From Dyadobacter chenwenxiniae (GTDB lineage: Bacteria; Bacteroidota; Bacteroidia; Cytophagales; Spirosomataceae): a stretch of 64,000 nucleotides of DNA. Below the pieces are notes generated by a model that was not told where the DNA came from, did not search any database, and was given only the letters and a program-made list of their open reading frames with translations. How positions within the stretch are numbered: the stretch's first letter is position 1; each line of letters begins with the position of its first letter. A program made the position numbers and the translations under genes. The stretch lies in assembly GCF_022869785.1 (NCBI RefSeq), contig NZ_CP094997.1:3596001-3660000 (forward strand), given 5' to 3'. Positions 10,135 through 19,035 of this stretch are shown in pieces.

Positions 10135-10755
10135 ATGAAAACGGTAAGTATTCTGGTTTTTGTCATCCTTACTTTTTCTTGTAAGGATGACATCGGCTTC
10201 AATCCAAATTCATATGATGGGCAATACCCAAAAAATATGGATGGCTCTGATATCCAAACTTACAAGTCTGAAATTCTGGGTGGCCAGATTGAGGCTTCTT
10301 TCAATGGGCATACATGGAATCATGCACCATACCTTTCAATTAACGCCGAGGTCTTAAGCCCTCCAAATTCCGTGGGTGGAAGCCAGGAGTTATTCATCTC
10401 TATATCTTCTTTGCTGACCAATCGTCCCATTGAATCTTGTATTTTAGAGACTTTGCTGTTTAGGGTACCCCTTGCTACTGGAATCACATCAATGAACAAG
10501 TTTGTAGAGTTAACCGAGCACGAATACACTGTATTGAAGTTTACCAGCATCAATTGTGATGCTGGTAAAGACCAATATGTAATGGACAGAAGTGTGGAAA
10601 ACACTATTAATGTTTTAAGTTACGATCCCCTCACCGGAGCAATTCATGCCGAATTCGACCTCAGTTTTAAGATAAGTCAGAGAAATTCTTCTTTCGGTCC
10701 AATCTATCCGGAAAGGGTTGTGCTGAAAGGTCGGGTCGAAACGAATTTGAAGTAA
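10135..10755 (+). CDS. Lipoprotein, unknown function
   Basis: A 206-residue lipoprotein with a short signal (MKTVSILVFVILTFSC, lipobox LTFSC) followed by an acidic KDD export signal. The rest is predicted beta-rich with no motif I recognise; it resembles the uncharacterised DUF-type lipoproteins encoded next to secreted proteases in Bacteroidota. It lies 7 bp after the metalloprotease gene. An inhibitor or folding role for that protease is only a guess from position. Confidence 0.75.
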   Translation: MKTVSILVFVILTFSCKDDIGFNPNSYDGQYPKNMDGSDIQTYKSEILGGQIEASFNGHTWNHAPYLSINAEVLSPPNSVGGSQELFISISSLLTNRPIESCILETLLFRVPLATGITSMNKFVELTEHEYTVLKFTSINCDAGKDQYVMDRSVENTINVLSYDPLTGAIHAEFDLSFKISQRNSSFGPIYPERVVLKGRVETNLK

Positions 10756-11108
10756 TAACTCACAGGAAGACTTTAACGAAATCGTTATTTCTGAATTTAC
10801 TCGAAGATTGACCATTCAGATTTTATTACTGGTTTCAGAACTGTTTTCTCTGACTCCATTTTCATAAACCAAGCCCTTCTGCCTTACGCTGAGCTTGTTT
10901 TTTCGGGCTGAGGATTCAAGTTTTGCAAAATGGCTTGTCAGGATTTTTGTAGTAGTAATCCAAATACTGCTGATTGCTCGTCCTTGACATATACACTTCG
11001 CATTGCTTGACGAGTCACCCGATTATTGAACACAACAAACCGACTTTTGATTACAAGTTGTTCAGCGTACCGAGCGTCTTTTGCATCATCATTTAATGCA
11101 GAGACAAA
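10756..11108. other. Intergenic region, possible weak terminator at its middle
   Basis: 353 bp between the protease operon and the first SDR gene. CAAGC (10870-10874) and GCTTG (10893-10897) can pair and are followed by TTTTTT (10898-10903), a weak intrinsic terminator candidate. A minus-strand frame across 10938-11240 overlaps the SDR gene; its last 55 codons look more protein-like than chance but match no family I know, so it may be a gene remnant. Confidence 0.4.
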
Positions 11109-11915
11109 ATGAAATATACATTGGTAACGGGAGCTTCTGGCGGAATCGGAGAAGCTTTGGCAATAAAGCTGGCTAAGAAAAAGCATAACCTCGTTCTTGT
11201 AGCCCGCAACGCGGAGAAACTCTCCAAGCTTAGTAAACAATTACAGGAAACCTACGGAGTGCAGGCAGCTTACATTGCGGCAGACCTTGCTAAACAGGAG
11301 GCTCCATTTCAAATTTTTCAAGAAACCCGAAGACAAAACTGGGAAATCGATATGCTGGTCAACAATGCCGGAATCGGCTCAGGTGGTGAGTTTGCAACGT
11401 TGAATTTGCAATCGGAATTGGATCTGATGCAACTAAATAATGCATCCCTGGTGGCTATGACGCATCTTTTCATGCAACCTATGCGTGATCGTAAAAGCGG
11501 TACAATCATCAATGTAGCCTCGCTGGCAGCTTTCGCTCCGGTACCCTACATGGCGACTTATGCAGCGAGCAAAGTATTTGTCCGCTCCTTTACCGAGGCG
11601 ATAACAGAAGAATGTAAACCATATAATATTCAGGTTATGTTGTTTGCGCCGGGACTCACAAAAACCAATTTCAACGAAGCTGCGGGCATCAATAATGAAA
11701 AGGGAGCCGGACTGAACGCAGATTATCAAACCGCTGCAACGCAGACGCCGGACGAAGTGGCCGACGAACTATTGCAGGCATTAAACACAAAAAAACATTT
11801 CCACGTATCCGGAAGCAGGAACCGCCTGGGCTCACGTATCGTGGCGTTATTGCCTAATGCGATGATCACCCGCTTTATGGCCAAGTCCTATCAGAAAAAA
11901 TTAGCGCTCTTGTAA
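11109..11915 (+). CDS. SDR-family NAD(P)-dependent oxidoreductase
   Basis: A 268-residue classical short-chain dehydrogenase/reductase. The cofactor motif TGASGGIG (7-14), the NNAGIG motif (about 86-91) and the catalytic Ser (INVASLAAF, about 137) with Tyr-x3-Lys (YAASK, about 152-156) are all present. Arg at NLVLVARNAEKL after the second strand suggests NADP preference. The substrate cannot be inferred. An AraC regulator begins 13 bp downstream, and the same SDR/AraC arrangement repeats immediately afterwards. Confidence 0.93.
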   Translation: MKYTLVTGASGGIGEALAIKLAKKKHNLVLVARNAEKLSKLSKQLQETYGVQAAYIAADLAKQEAPFQIFQETRRQNWEIDMLVNNAGIGSGGEFATLNLQSELDLMQLNNASLVAMTHLFMQPMRDRKSGTIINVASLAAFAPVPYMATYAASKVFVRSFTEAITEECKPYNIQVMLFAPGLTKTNFNEAAGINNEKGAGLNADYQTAATQTPDEVADELLQALNTKKHFHVSGSRNRLGSRIVALLPNAMITRFMAKSYQKKLALL

Positions 11916-11928
11916 CTAACTTAGTACG

Positions 11929-12840
11929 ATGGAAACGACAACGACGGTTCACATTCAGTCTATCAGCCAGCTGCACCAACTCTTGCAGCTCCCGAAGCCC
12001 AGGCATCCAATGGTGAGCCTGATCCCATTTAAGGATTTTCCCGAAATAAAAATTGAAGAGCGTACAAGGCTTATTACGGATTTTTACCAGGTGACTCTGA
12101 AGACAGAATGCCCCTGCAAAATTCAGTACGGCCAAAGCATTTTTGATTTTGATGAAGGGGTAATGTCCTGCTTTGCGCCGCGGCAGGTAAGCTTTATTGA
12201 GAAGGATTTTGTCTTTGCCAAAGCTGGCTGGCAGCTATCTATCCATCCGGATTTCCTGCGAAATTCGGCTTTGGGGAGCAAGATCAAGTCTTACGGTTAT
12301 TTTGATTATGCTGTCAATGAAGCGCTTATCCTCTCCGACGATGAGCAGAAGACAATGGAAACGATTTTCCTGCAATTGCACAAAGAATTATTGCTGCCTA
12401 TTGACAATTTTAGTCAGGAAGTATGGATTGCGAATATTGAGCTGATGTTGACTTACTGCGATCGCTACTACAACCGGCAGTTTATCACGCGCAAAACAGT
12501 CAGCGATGAGCTTCTGAATAAAGTTGAAAGAATCTTGAACAATTACTTTGAGTCCGACCAGCTCAATAATGGTTTACTCACGGCCCAGTTCTTGGCGGAA
12601 GAGTTACATTTATCTTCCAAGTATCTGAGCGATTGCCTAAAACAGCTTACGGGCTGCACCACGCAACAATTGATCCATGAAAAATTGATCGAGCGGGCCA
12701 AGGAAAGGCTCTCGACTACGCAGCTGTCAGTCAGTGAAATTGCCTATCAATTAGGTTTCGATTATCCGCAGTCATTTAGCAAGCTTTTCAAAACAAAGAC
12801 ACAGCAAACACCACTGCAATTCAGGGCGGGCTATAACTAA
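11929..12840 (+). CDS. AraC-family transcriptional regulator
   Basis: A 303-residue regulator. The C-terminal about 100 residues form the double helix-turn-helix of the AraC family: LTAQFLAEELHLSSKYLSDCL, then LSVSEIAYQLGFDYPQSFSKLFK and the TPLQFR ending. The N-terminal about 190 residues are the effector-sensing cupin-like region seen in many Bacteroidota AraC proteins. It probably regulates the adjacent SDR gene (13 bp upstream) or the following one. Confidence 0.92.
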   Translation: METTTTVHIQSISQLHQLLQLPKPRHPMVSLIPFKDFPEIKIEERTRLITDFYQVTLKTECPCKIQYGQSIFDFDEGVMSCFAPRQVSFIEKDFVFAKAGWQLSIHPDFLRNSALGSKIKSYGYFDYAVNEALILSDDEQKTMETIFLQLHKELLLPIDNFSQEVWIANIELMLTYCDRYYNRQFITRKTVSDELLNKVERILNNYFESDQLNNGLLTAQFLAEELHLSSKYLSDCLKQLTGCTTQQLIHEKLIERAKERLSTTQLSVSEIAYQLGFDYPQSFSKLFKTKTQQTPLQFRAGYN

Positions 12841-12973
12841 GAATTTATTGTGATGCACTGCCTTTGAAGCATGACCCTGTCAGCATACAAACTTGGACTT
12901 TTCAACAAACCCGCACCTGCGAGCCTGAATTACCTTTGCTATATAAATTTTAGCAAAAGAAAACTTAGGCAAT

Positions 12974-13789
12974 ATGAAAAAGACAGTGTTAGTAACAGGG
13001 GCTTCGGCTGGAATTGGCAAAGCGACTGCCATTTATCTCGCACAAAATGGTTATAATGTGTACGGTGCAGCGCGCAGGATCGACAAAATGCAAGACTTGA
13101 AAACGTACGGCATTAAACCGATCTCACTCGATGTAACAAAAGATGAAAGCGTGACAGCGTGCGTAAATCAAATATTTCAGGAAGAAGGGAGTATTGATAT
13201 TTTGGTAAACAATGCAGGCTTTGGACTGGAAGGGGCGATCGAAGATATACCCATGGAAGACGCACGCTATCAATTAGAGGTGAATGTCTTTGGTGCCATG
13301 CGTTTGGCACAACTGGTTTTACCGAAAATGCGGGAAAACAGATACGGCAAGATTGTGAACATTTCGTCTGTTGGCGGTAAGATTGCTTTTCCACTGGGTG
13401 GTTGGTATCACGCCAGCAAATTTGCACTGGAAGCATTGAGCGATAGTATGCGAAGTGAAGTGAAGGAATTTGGTATCGACGTGATCGTTGTTGAGCCTGG
13501 CGCCACCCGATCTGAATGGGGCAATGTTGCAACGGATATTCTCATGAAAGTTTCAGGCCATACCGCTTATAAAGACCTGGCGGCCAAAACACACAATGTA
13601 TTTACCCGGTTAAATAAGGATATAGCAGAACCGGAAGTGATCGCTAAGCTCGTCAGGAACGGGATAGAAGCAAAAAGTCCGAAAACACGGTATACGACTT
13701 CACAAATGGCCTCCTCGCTTTTGCTATTTTTGAGAAAAATTCTATCCGACAAGCAAATGGATAGATTGATCATGAGCCAAATAAAATAG
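12974..13789 (+). CDS. SDR-family oxidoreductase
   Basis: A 271-residue short-chain dehydrogenase. Motifs: TGASAGIG (7-14), the NADP-type basic residue in GAARRIDKM, NNAGFG (about 80-85), catalytic Ser in VNISSVGGK (about 134) and YHASK (about 147-151). The C-terminal extension matches the oxidoreductases of the ketoreductase/retinol-dehydrogenase-like branch often linked to AraC genes. A plausible RBS-poor leader lies upstream, as is usual in Bacteroidota. An AraC gene follows after 6 bp. Confidence 0.93.
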   Translation: MKKTVLVTGASAGIGKATAIYLAQNGYNVYGAARRIDKMQDLKTYGIKPISLDVTKDESVTACVNQIFQEEGSIDILVNNAGFGLEGAIEDIPMEDARYQLEVNVFGAMRLAQLVLPKMRENRYGKIVNISSVGGKIAFPLGGWYHASKFALEALSDSMRSEVKEFGIDVIVVEPGATRSEWGNVATDILMKVSGHTAYKDLAAKTHNVFTRLNKDIAEPEVIAKLVRNGIEAKSPKTRYTTSQMASSLLLFLRKILSDKQMDRLIMSQIK

Positions 13790-13795
13790 TGTGCT

Positions 13796-14626
13796 GTGGA
13801 AAACGTCGTCATTCAACATAATATCCTGTATGCACTGGGTCATCAAAAAACGCAAAGCAGTGAACATTACTTTCCCGAACACGCCCTGGGAATCATGCTG
13901 TCAGGCGAATCGTACTATTTTTCGAATGACGGAACATTTGTGATGAGGGAAGGCACCATCTGCTTAATGCGTAAAAATGAGTTATTCAAAAAGCTCAAAA
14001 AAGCAGGTCCAAACGGTGAGCCGCCTTCATTGATCTGCATATTCCTTGATCAAAAATCTTTACTCCAATACGCAGCAGAAAATGATGTTCCAAAACAAAG
14101 CGGGTATAAGGGGCACGCTATGATTGACTTAACAGGCAATGTGTTTTTAAAGGGATTTTTTGATTCATTGCTGCCCTACGTCGATCATCCGAGCAAACTA
14201 ACAGCAAAGCTAGCGGAGCTAAAAACCCGTGAAGCCATTGAGCTATTGCTACAAAGCGGTGATGTTTACCGAAAACTTTTGTTTGATTTTCAGGAACCGC
14301 ATAAGATGGATTTGGAAACGTACATGAACCACAATTTCAAGTATAACATTCCCCTATCATCGTTTGCTAAACTCGCAGGGCGTAGCCTGTCTACCTTCAA
14401 ACGGGATTTTACAAAGATATTTGAAACATCGCCCGAAAAGTGGTTACAGCAAAAGCGTTTGGAACAAGCGCATTATCTCATTTCAAAGAGATCAATGCGG
14501 CCTTCTGAGGTTTATCTAGAAGTTGGGTTTGAAAACCTGTCGCACTTTTCATTCGCTTTCAAAAAAACATTCGGCCTGACGCCAACCGAGTTGATTGAAC
14601 AAAACAGATCGGAGATCGCTAACTAA
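13796..14626 (+). CDS. AraC-family transcriptional regulator
   Basis: A 276-residue regulator starting at GTG 13796, 6 bp after the SDR stop, so translation is probably coupled. The N-terminal part is a small cupin-like sensing domain; the C-terminal part (about 175-270) is an AraC HTH pair (IPLSSFAKLAGRSLSTFKRDFTKIF, then MRPSEVYLEVGFENLSHFSFAFKK with FGLTPTEL). It differs strongly in sequence from the AraC protein at 11929, so the two SDR/AraC pairs are not a recent duplication. Confidence 0.9.
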   Translation: MENVVIQHNILYALGHQKTQSSEHYFPEHALGIMLSGESYYFSNDGTFVMREGTICLMRKNELFKKLKKAGPNGEPPSLICIFLDQKSLLQYAAENDVPKQSGYKGHAMIDLTGNVFLKGFFDSLLPYVDHPSKLTAKLAELKTREAIELLLQSGDVYRKLLFDFQEPHKMDLETYMNHNFKYNIPLSSFAKLAGRSLSTFKRDFTKIFETSPEKWLQQKRLEQAHYLISKRSMRPSEVYLEVGFENLSHFSFAFKKTFGLTPTELIEQNRSEIAN

Positions 14627-14864
14627 AAAAATTGATATATTGGCGCAAACTTGGTAGCTGTCCATAAATGAACTTTCTTCTCGAAGCAGATTGCAAAGGC
14701 ATTTTGCCATGTCACTTGGGGAGGATGGCTAGTTAAAGCACCGACTCTCCCCAATTGTACGCAACGAATCCATCAGGTAACATACATTGCAATGCATGTA
14801 AGATATCCGGGCACTTCCGGGGAGATTTACATAAATTGCTTTTTTTAACCAAACACCTTTTCGC

Positions 14865-15281
14865 ATGACACATACTACCTCCAATCCAAAGATTCACGAA
14901 GGCCGTAATTTGAAGCGTTTCAGGGAAATGATGTCGGTGAAGCAAGATGCGCTAGCATTTGAGCTCGGTGAAGATTGGAACCAGCAAAAAATCTCGCTAC
15001 TCGAACAAAAAGAAAAAATTGATTCTGATATTTTGGAACAAGTTGCGGCGATTCTTAAAATTCCTGCTGAGGCGATTCGGAATTTTGATGAGCAGCAAGC
15101 TGTGAATATTATCGCGAACACATTTGATAAAGTTGAAAACTCCTTCAACTTCGGCACCTTTAATTTACATCCGGTTGAAAAGATTATTCAACTTCACGAG
15201 GAGAAGATTGCTTTGTATGAGCGGATGTTGAAGGAGAAGGATGAAATGATGGGGCGGTTGGAGCGGCTGATTCGGGGGTAG
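14865..15281 (+). CDS. XRE-family helix-turn-helix regulator
   Basis: A 138-residue protein. Residues about 13-70 form a Cro/CI-type HTH (LKRFREMMSVKQDALAFEL...WNQQKISLLEQKE...LEQVAAILKIPAEAIRNFDE). The C-terminal half is a helical, probably coiled-coil segment (HEEKIALYERMLKEKDEMMGRLERLI) likely for oligomerisation. This architecture is very common and multi-copy in Cytophagales. A second, decayed copy of the same type seems to lie at 15816-15899. Confidence 0.88.
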   Translation: MTHTTSNPKIHEGRNLKRFREMMSVKQDALAFELGEDWNQQKISLLEQKEKIDSDILEQVAAILKIPAEAIRNFDEQQAVNIIANTFDKVENSFNFGTFNLHPVEKIIQLHEEKIALYERMLKEKDEMMGRLERLIRG

Positions 15282-15299
15282 ACAAAAAAGACAGCTTAA

Positions 15300-15459
15300 A
15301 GCTCCGGAGGAGCTACCTGTTTCTAGAAAATCGAAGATCGTATGTTTCTGGCCCCAGCGGGGCCTCCTTTGAATTGGCAATCAATCAGGAGGCCCCGCTG
15401 GGGCCTTTGCATTAATATTGGAATGTACTTTTCTATAAACAAGGAGCCGCTCTGCGGCT
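15300..15459. repeat. Cluster of three REP-like palindromes
   Basis: Three GC-rich perfect palindromes lie in an AT-rich gap. AGCTCC-GGA-GGAGCT is at 15300-15314. A 19-bp inverted repeat has arms at 15350-15368 and 15387-15405 (GGCCCCAGCGGGGCCTCCT and its complement), 18 nt apart. AGCCGC-TCT-GCGGCT is at 15445-15459. The look is that of repetitive extragenic palindromes of Cytophagales genomes; no other copies occur in this window. The large central hairpin could also stop transcripts from the XRE gene. Confidence 0.65.
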
Positions 15460-15581
15460 AAACGTACTCTGCGATTTGATCCGACACGTTGGATTATTTT
15501 TTTTGAATTAGTTATATATATTTGATTTATTCAAAACCTCCATTCCAATACATATGGGTATCCTGGACTTTAAAGGTCAAC

Positions 15582-15794
15582 ATGCTAAACTACCGGAGGG
15601 AATTTTTTAATGTGTCGTTAGAGGAGATCGAAAGTAAAATTACTGAACTCGGTTTCAAGGCGGAATTCACCTCTGTTCCGGAGGCAATGGAACATAGGGA
15701 GACCTTACTTGCGAGAGAAAAAGGATTTTCCTCCGCAGAATTAGATAATTCTTGCATTACGGAGGATGAGCAATTTCCAGAATCTCTATTCTGA
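15582..15794 (+). pseudogene. Probable C-terminal remnant of a DUF4041/GIY-YIG-type protein
   Basis: A 70-codon frame from ATG 15582 (open upstream to 15522). The segment LKVNMLNYRREFFNVSLEEIESKI resembles the C-terminal end of DUF4041/T5orf172 GIY-YIG proteins, where a KVN..RREFF-VSLEEIE pattern closes the domain. No N-terminal domain is present, so if the match is right this is a truncated leftover. Family assignment is from memory and uncertain; it may also be a small functional unknown gene. Confidence 0.35.
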
Positions 15795-15815
15795 AGAATT
15801 TGGCAGGCTTGTTAC

Positions 15816-15899
15816 TCACTCCACCTTAACCCCAATCAACTCCACCTGTAGCACCTCCTCAATCCGCACAATCGTCTCAATCGTAAAATTGCTATCTAA
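15816..15899 (-). pseudogene. C-terminal fragment of an XRE-type HTH protein
   Basis: Read on the minus strand this 84-bp stretch encodes LDSNFTIETIVRIEEVLQVELIGVKVE followed by TGA (given in two parts here: LDSNFTIETIVRIEE and VLQVELIGVKVE). It is the last helix and tail of a typical Cytophagales XRE regulator (N-F-T-hydrophobic-E-T-I-x-R-I-E-x-x-L). The upstream part of the gene is missing: the coding similarity stops exactly where the 15900-15919 operator begins. It marks the left edge of the T6SS island. Confidence 0.5.
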
Positions 15900-15948
15900 A
15901 ATACGTCAAATGACGTATTGTTGCGAGCTAATAGTGATTTTATCTTTA
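15900..15948 (+). promoter_or_regulatory. T6SS operator palindrome and -7 element upstream of the PKD lipoprotein
   Basis: AATACGTCAAATGACGTATT (15900-15919) is a palindrome with arms AATACGTCA/TGACGTATT. After a 21-nt spacer comes TATCTTTA (15941-15948), a near match to the Bacteroidota -7 element TAnnTTTG. No TTTG is found at the -33 position, so the promoter would depend on an activator centred near -42. The same architecture recurs at 28778, 31327 and 37707. Confidence 0.7.
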
Positions 15949-16001
15949 TTAACGGGAATTAACAGTTTATGGGGATTTCCATTTAAACAAAGATTAATCC
16001 A

Positions 16002-17750
16002 ATGATGAAAAATATTATTTTGATGGTTTTGTTGGCGGTCGTCCTCTCCTGTCACAAAGAGGTCGAGTTTCCGGAAGCGGATTTCGAAGTGCCGACGGGA
16101 ACGATCAAGGCGGGCGTGCCTGCAACGTTCAGAAACACTTCCCGGAATGCCAGTGCTTATGAATGGGATTTTGGGGACACCTCGACCATCGTGACCAGCA
16201 GCGATGTCGAGGTTACTCACAACTTCAAGATTGGCGGCGATTTCACAGTGAGACTGATCGCCAAAAGTGGCGGCGGGTCCCATGGAATTTCCAGGCCGGT
16301 GAAAGTGGAGAAGCCCGACAGACCGCTCCCCAAAGCAATTTTTGAACTGGACCCGGCCACCGAATGCGCCGCTCCGTGCACAGTATCCATCACCAACTCC
16401 TCTATTCATTCCACGTCCTTTACCTGGTTTTTTGGCGACAATACGCCTGTTGAGACACGTGAAGTGAAACTTAGCCGCACTTTCAACGATCCTGGCAGTT
16501 ATGCCATTACATTAATTGCAAAGGCAAATGGCCTTCCAAATGACACGCTGACCAAGACTTTACGCGTGACTGCGCCGCAGTCTGTGCAACCGACAGCGGA
16601 ATTTGATATCTCCGGGGACGACTGCACACATAATTGTGATGTCACATTCACAAACAAATCCACCAGTGGGATCACGTATCTATGGAACTTCGGGGATGGA
16701 GGTTTATCAACCGATCTTTCACCAAAACACAATTACAAGCGTGCAGGAGCGTATAATGTCATACTTGTCACCAAAAATGGAAGTTTGACCAGCATGAAAA
16801 AGAAGACGGTGCAGATCTACGCCAAATGTAAATTCACCAAACAAACAAGGCAGCACCAGATCAGCGGAAATTACGAAGCTCTTTACAGCTACGACGCGAA
16901 TGACTTCCCGCTTCGAAGTACGGAAATAGAAAACGAAGTTTCGGGTGCTCCGGTCTCCCGAATCGTCAACGATTATACTTACGCAGACGGTTTTCTGACG
17001 GTTCGGAATTATTCTTTATCGGTGAGAAACAATAGCCAGGTTGTGGTCGAGATCAGTTCCGGAAGGTTTACTCATAAATATAATAATGACGGATTATTGT
17101 CCTCCACCGAAATTTTGAGAACAACCGTCAAGGACCGGAACAATCCTGCCGGGGGAAGTACGATAAGCAGGTCGGCCCTTCAGTACGAGTATCATTCAAA
17201 TTACAATGTTTCAAAAGTCACTGTTGACGGCACTGTTTACAACTATTCTGAAACCGGCCTGCTCACCTCGATTAACCCGAGCAGTGAAAATCCAAGTGAA
17301 TTGTATACACTTAAACACCAGAATTTTACCAAAACATACAGAGTCACCAGATATATCATTGCAAATAACCGAATTTCCGAGATCGAGTTTACAGACAATG
17401 CAAAGCAAAAATTGGAATATGATAATGAGGGACAATTAATCAGAAAAACTTTCCGGGATCCCGCTCTGGCTTTTGAGACGAATTGTGTTGAGGAATGGAG
17501 ATATGATAATCAAAAAAATATCAATTTACTCTCCCGCGTATTTCTGGGTCATCCGTCCTACCTGGCACCGGAAGGTGTTATTTTACATAATATAACCAGC
17601 TACACGAAGGCGATATACCGCGCCGGATCGATGGATGAAATGCAGGTAAATGAAGCAACCGCATTCACACAATATAACAGCGAAGGCTTCCCTACGAAAT
17701 CGAATCTTTTCAGCGGGGACAACACCTACTTTTACGAATGTAATCGTTAA
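16002..17750 (+). CDS. PKD-domain lipoprotein (T6SS-associated)
   Basis: A 582-residue lipoprotein (signal MMKNIILMVLLAVVLSC). Three PKD domains follow: about 24-103 (YEWDFGDTST), about 112-190 (FTWFFGDNTP) and about 198-270 (YLWNFGDGGL). The second and third begin with a CxxxC pair (ECAAPC, DCTHNC). The C-terminal about 300 residues are repetitive beta strands with YxYDxxGxL-like signatures (YSYDANDFPL, HKYNNDGLLSS, LEYDNEGQLIRKT), similar to DUF4595/YD-like surface proteins. It is transcribed from the operator at 15900 and lies tail to tail (15 bp) with the DUF4123 gene. Two related PKD lipoproteins lie at 20779 and 22978, so a role in the T6SS envelope or baseplate anchoring is inferred. 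Confidence 0.85.
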   Translation: MMKNIILMVLLAVVLSCHKEVEFPEADFEVPTGTIKAGVPATFRNTSRNASAYEWDFGDTSTIVTSSDVEVTHNFKIGGDFTVRLIAKSGGGSHGISRPVKVEKPDRPLPKAIFELDPATECAAPCTVSITNSSIHSTSFTWFFGDNTPVETREVKLSRTFNDPGSYAITLIAKANGLPNDTLTKTLRVTAPQSVQPTAEFDISGDDCTHNCDVTFTNKSTSGITYLWNFGDGGLSTDLSPKHNYKRAGAYNVILVTKNGSLTSMKKKTVQIYAKCKFTKQTRQHQISGNYEALYSYDANDFPLRSTEIENEVSGAPVSRIVNDYTYADGFLTVRNYSLSVRNNSQVVVEISSGRFTHKYNNDGLLSSTEILRTTVKDRNNPAGGSTISRSALQYEYHSNYNVSKVTVDGTVYNYSETGLLTSINPSSENPSELYTLKHQNFTKTYRVTRYIIANNRISEIEFTDNAKQKLEYDNEGQLIRKTFRDPALAFETNCVEEWRYDNQKNINLLSRVFLGHPSYLAPEGVILHNITSYTKAIYRAGSMDEMQVNEATAFTQYNSEGFPTKSNLFSGDNTYFYECNR

Positions 17751-17765
17751 TCACGCGGGCACATT

Positions 17766-18284
17766 TCAGCCGCTTACCTCATCATTCAGAATATATTTCA
17801 ATAAAGAAGCATCCTGGCGATCCACAAACAATTGCGCTTGCCAAAGTGAAAACAGAATGCAAAAAGCAGGATCTTCATCCTCCATAACAAACTGGCTGAC
17901 AGGCCCGAAAAACTCTGCTAGCTGATCCTGATCGCAAGTAGGCAGAAAAATCCGCAAAACCCGCGGATCATAAAACCGAAAATAAAGCTCCTGTCCATCT
18001 TCCGTCTGCACCATGAGAAACCGACGAAAATGTTTGTAAAGCTCCTCAAACTCAGCATTACTCTCCACCCAAAGGCCCCAGGAATTGCCCCACCCCTCGC
18101 CCATTACAAACTCCTCAAAGTCGGCTGTATAGGGATACGTAAACAAAAACGGCGCCACAGAAGGAAGAATCTCATCCTGTCCCTCCTTGTTGCGGTAAAG
18201 CGACGCGTGCAAAGGATTAAGTTCCCGTGCCCGATCCATTGCATCTTCCATGCGGGCTGCGTCTAGGAGGAGGTGGGTTGGCAT
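17766..18284 (-). CDS. DUF4123 protein (T6SS effector adaptor/chaperone)
   Basis: A 172-residue protein matching the DUF4123 family: LYRNKEGQDEILPSVAPFLF near 30-50, then FRRFLMVQTEDGQELYFRFYDPRVLRIFLPTC, the family signature. DUF4123 proteins (Tap/TEC) load effectors onto VgrG or PAAR tips. It is the last gene of the minus-strand run after PAAR, the 114-residue unknown, the lipase and its immunity candidate, and it begins 13 bp after the ankyrin gene. The natural client would be the lipase at 18974 or the PAAR protein. Confidence 0.88.
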   Translation of the reverse strand: MPTHLLLDAARMEDAMDRARELNPLHASLYRNKEGQDEILPSVAPFLFTYPYTADFEEFVMGEGWGNSWGLWVESNAEFEELYKHFRRFLMVQTEDGQELYFRFYDPRVLRIFLPTCDQDQLAEFFGPVSQFVMEDEDPAFCILFSLWQAQLFVDRQDASLLKYILNDEVSG

Positions 18285-18297
18285 GGAATAAGGTTAT

Positions 18298-19035
18298 CTA
18301 GTGGTATATGAATTCCTCCAGGATCTTCTGTTGCCAGAAATACGCCTTAGACTTGATTGGAAGCTGGTCATTGGAAATCATAAAAGCTATTTTAATTCCT
18401 CCATCATCCGGTATATCTATATCTGCACCGCGTTGTAGAAATTTATACGCCAGTTCATAATTACCAATCTGGCATAAATAAAAGACTGGAGTCTGATGAT
18501 GACTATCAACTACATTAATATTGGCACCCGCATCTATTAATTCCAAAGCTCTTTCAAACTGTGAAACTCTTAATGCATTATGTACCGGACTAAGCCCTTT
18601 ATAATCTTTCAATTCAAAATCTCCTTTACCAATAAGAAGCTGATAATAAAAATTTGAATCATCTTTTATTGCCAAATTCAGTAAAAAAGTTAGATATGAG
18701 CCATTTTGATAAATCGGCACGTTTGGATCCGCTGAGTGATTTATCAGCCACTTAAAAGATTTTTTTTTATTTTTTAAATAGGCTAGATTAATAAATGTCA
18801 ATCCACCTTCATTCAGATGATTTATATTAGATTCGTTTAAATGACTTTCCAGATAATTCAAATCCTCATTGCAAACAGCTTCTGCTATTTTACAATCTTC
18901 TCCTCGGAATAAATCACTGTTTTGTGTCATAATAAAAAAATAGTACGCAATAGCAAATATAACAGTAAATATGCTACCCAAGCATAGACGTATCTTTACC
19001 GATTGACAAGATATATTCATCCATATTTTTTTCAT
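18298..19035 (-). CDS. Ankyrin-repeat membrane protein, probable immunity protein for the lipase effector
   Basis: A 245-residue protein from ATG 19035 (a further ATG at 19020 is possible; the longest frame uses TTG). One transmembrane helix near the N-terminus (LCLGSIFTVIFAIAYYFFI) is followed by ankyrin repeats (GLSPVHNALRVSQFERALELIDAGANINVVD, then HHQTPVFYLCQIGNYELAYKFLQRGADIDIPDD, quoted by segment: GLSPVHNALR, LIDAGANIN, TPVFYLCQIG, LQRGADID). The ankyrin part would lie outside the inner membrane. The start overlaps the end of the lipase gene by about 60 bp, which implies translational coupling. Ankyrin-type immunity proteins are known for Tle phospholipase effectors. The gene is clearly more AT-rich than the core operon. 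Confidence 0.8.
   Translation of the reverse strand: MKKIWMNISCQSVKIRLCLGSIFTVIFAIAYYFFIMTQNSDLFRGEDCKIAEAVCNEDLNYLESHLNESNINHLNEGGLTFINLAYLKNKKKSFKWLINHSADPNVPIYQNGSYLTFLLNLAIKDDSNFYYQLLIGKGDFELKDYKGLSPVHNALRVSQFERALELIDAGANINVVDSHHQTPVFYLCQIGNYELAYKFLQRGADIDIPDDGGIKIAFMISNDQLPIKSKAYFWQQKILEEFIYH

Noticed and set aside
10938..11240. 100-codon minus-strand frame overlapping the SDR start
   Set aside because: Half of it is antisense to the SDR gene. The remaining 55 codons could be a remnant, but no family was recognised.
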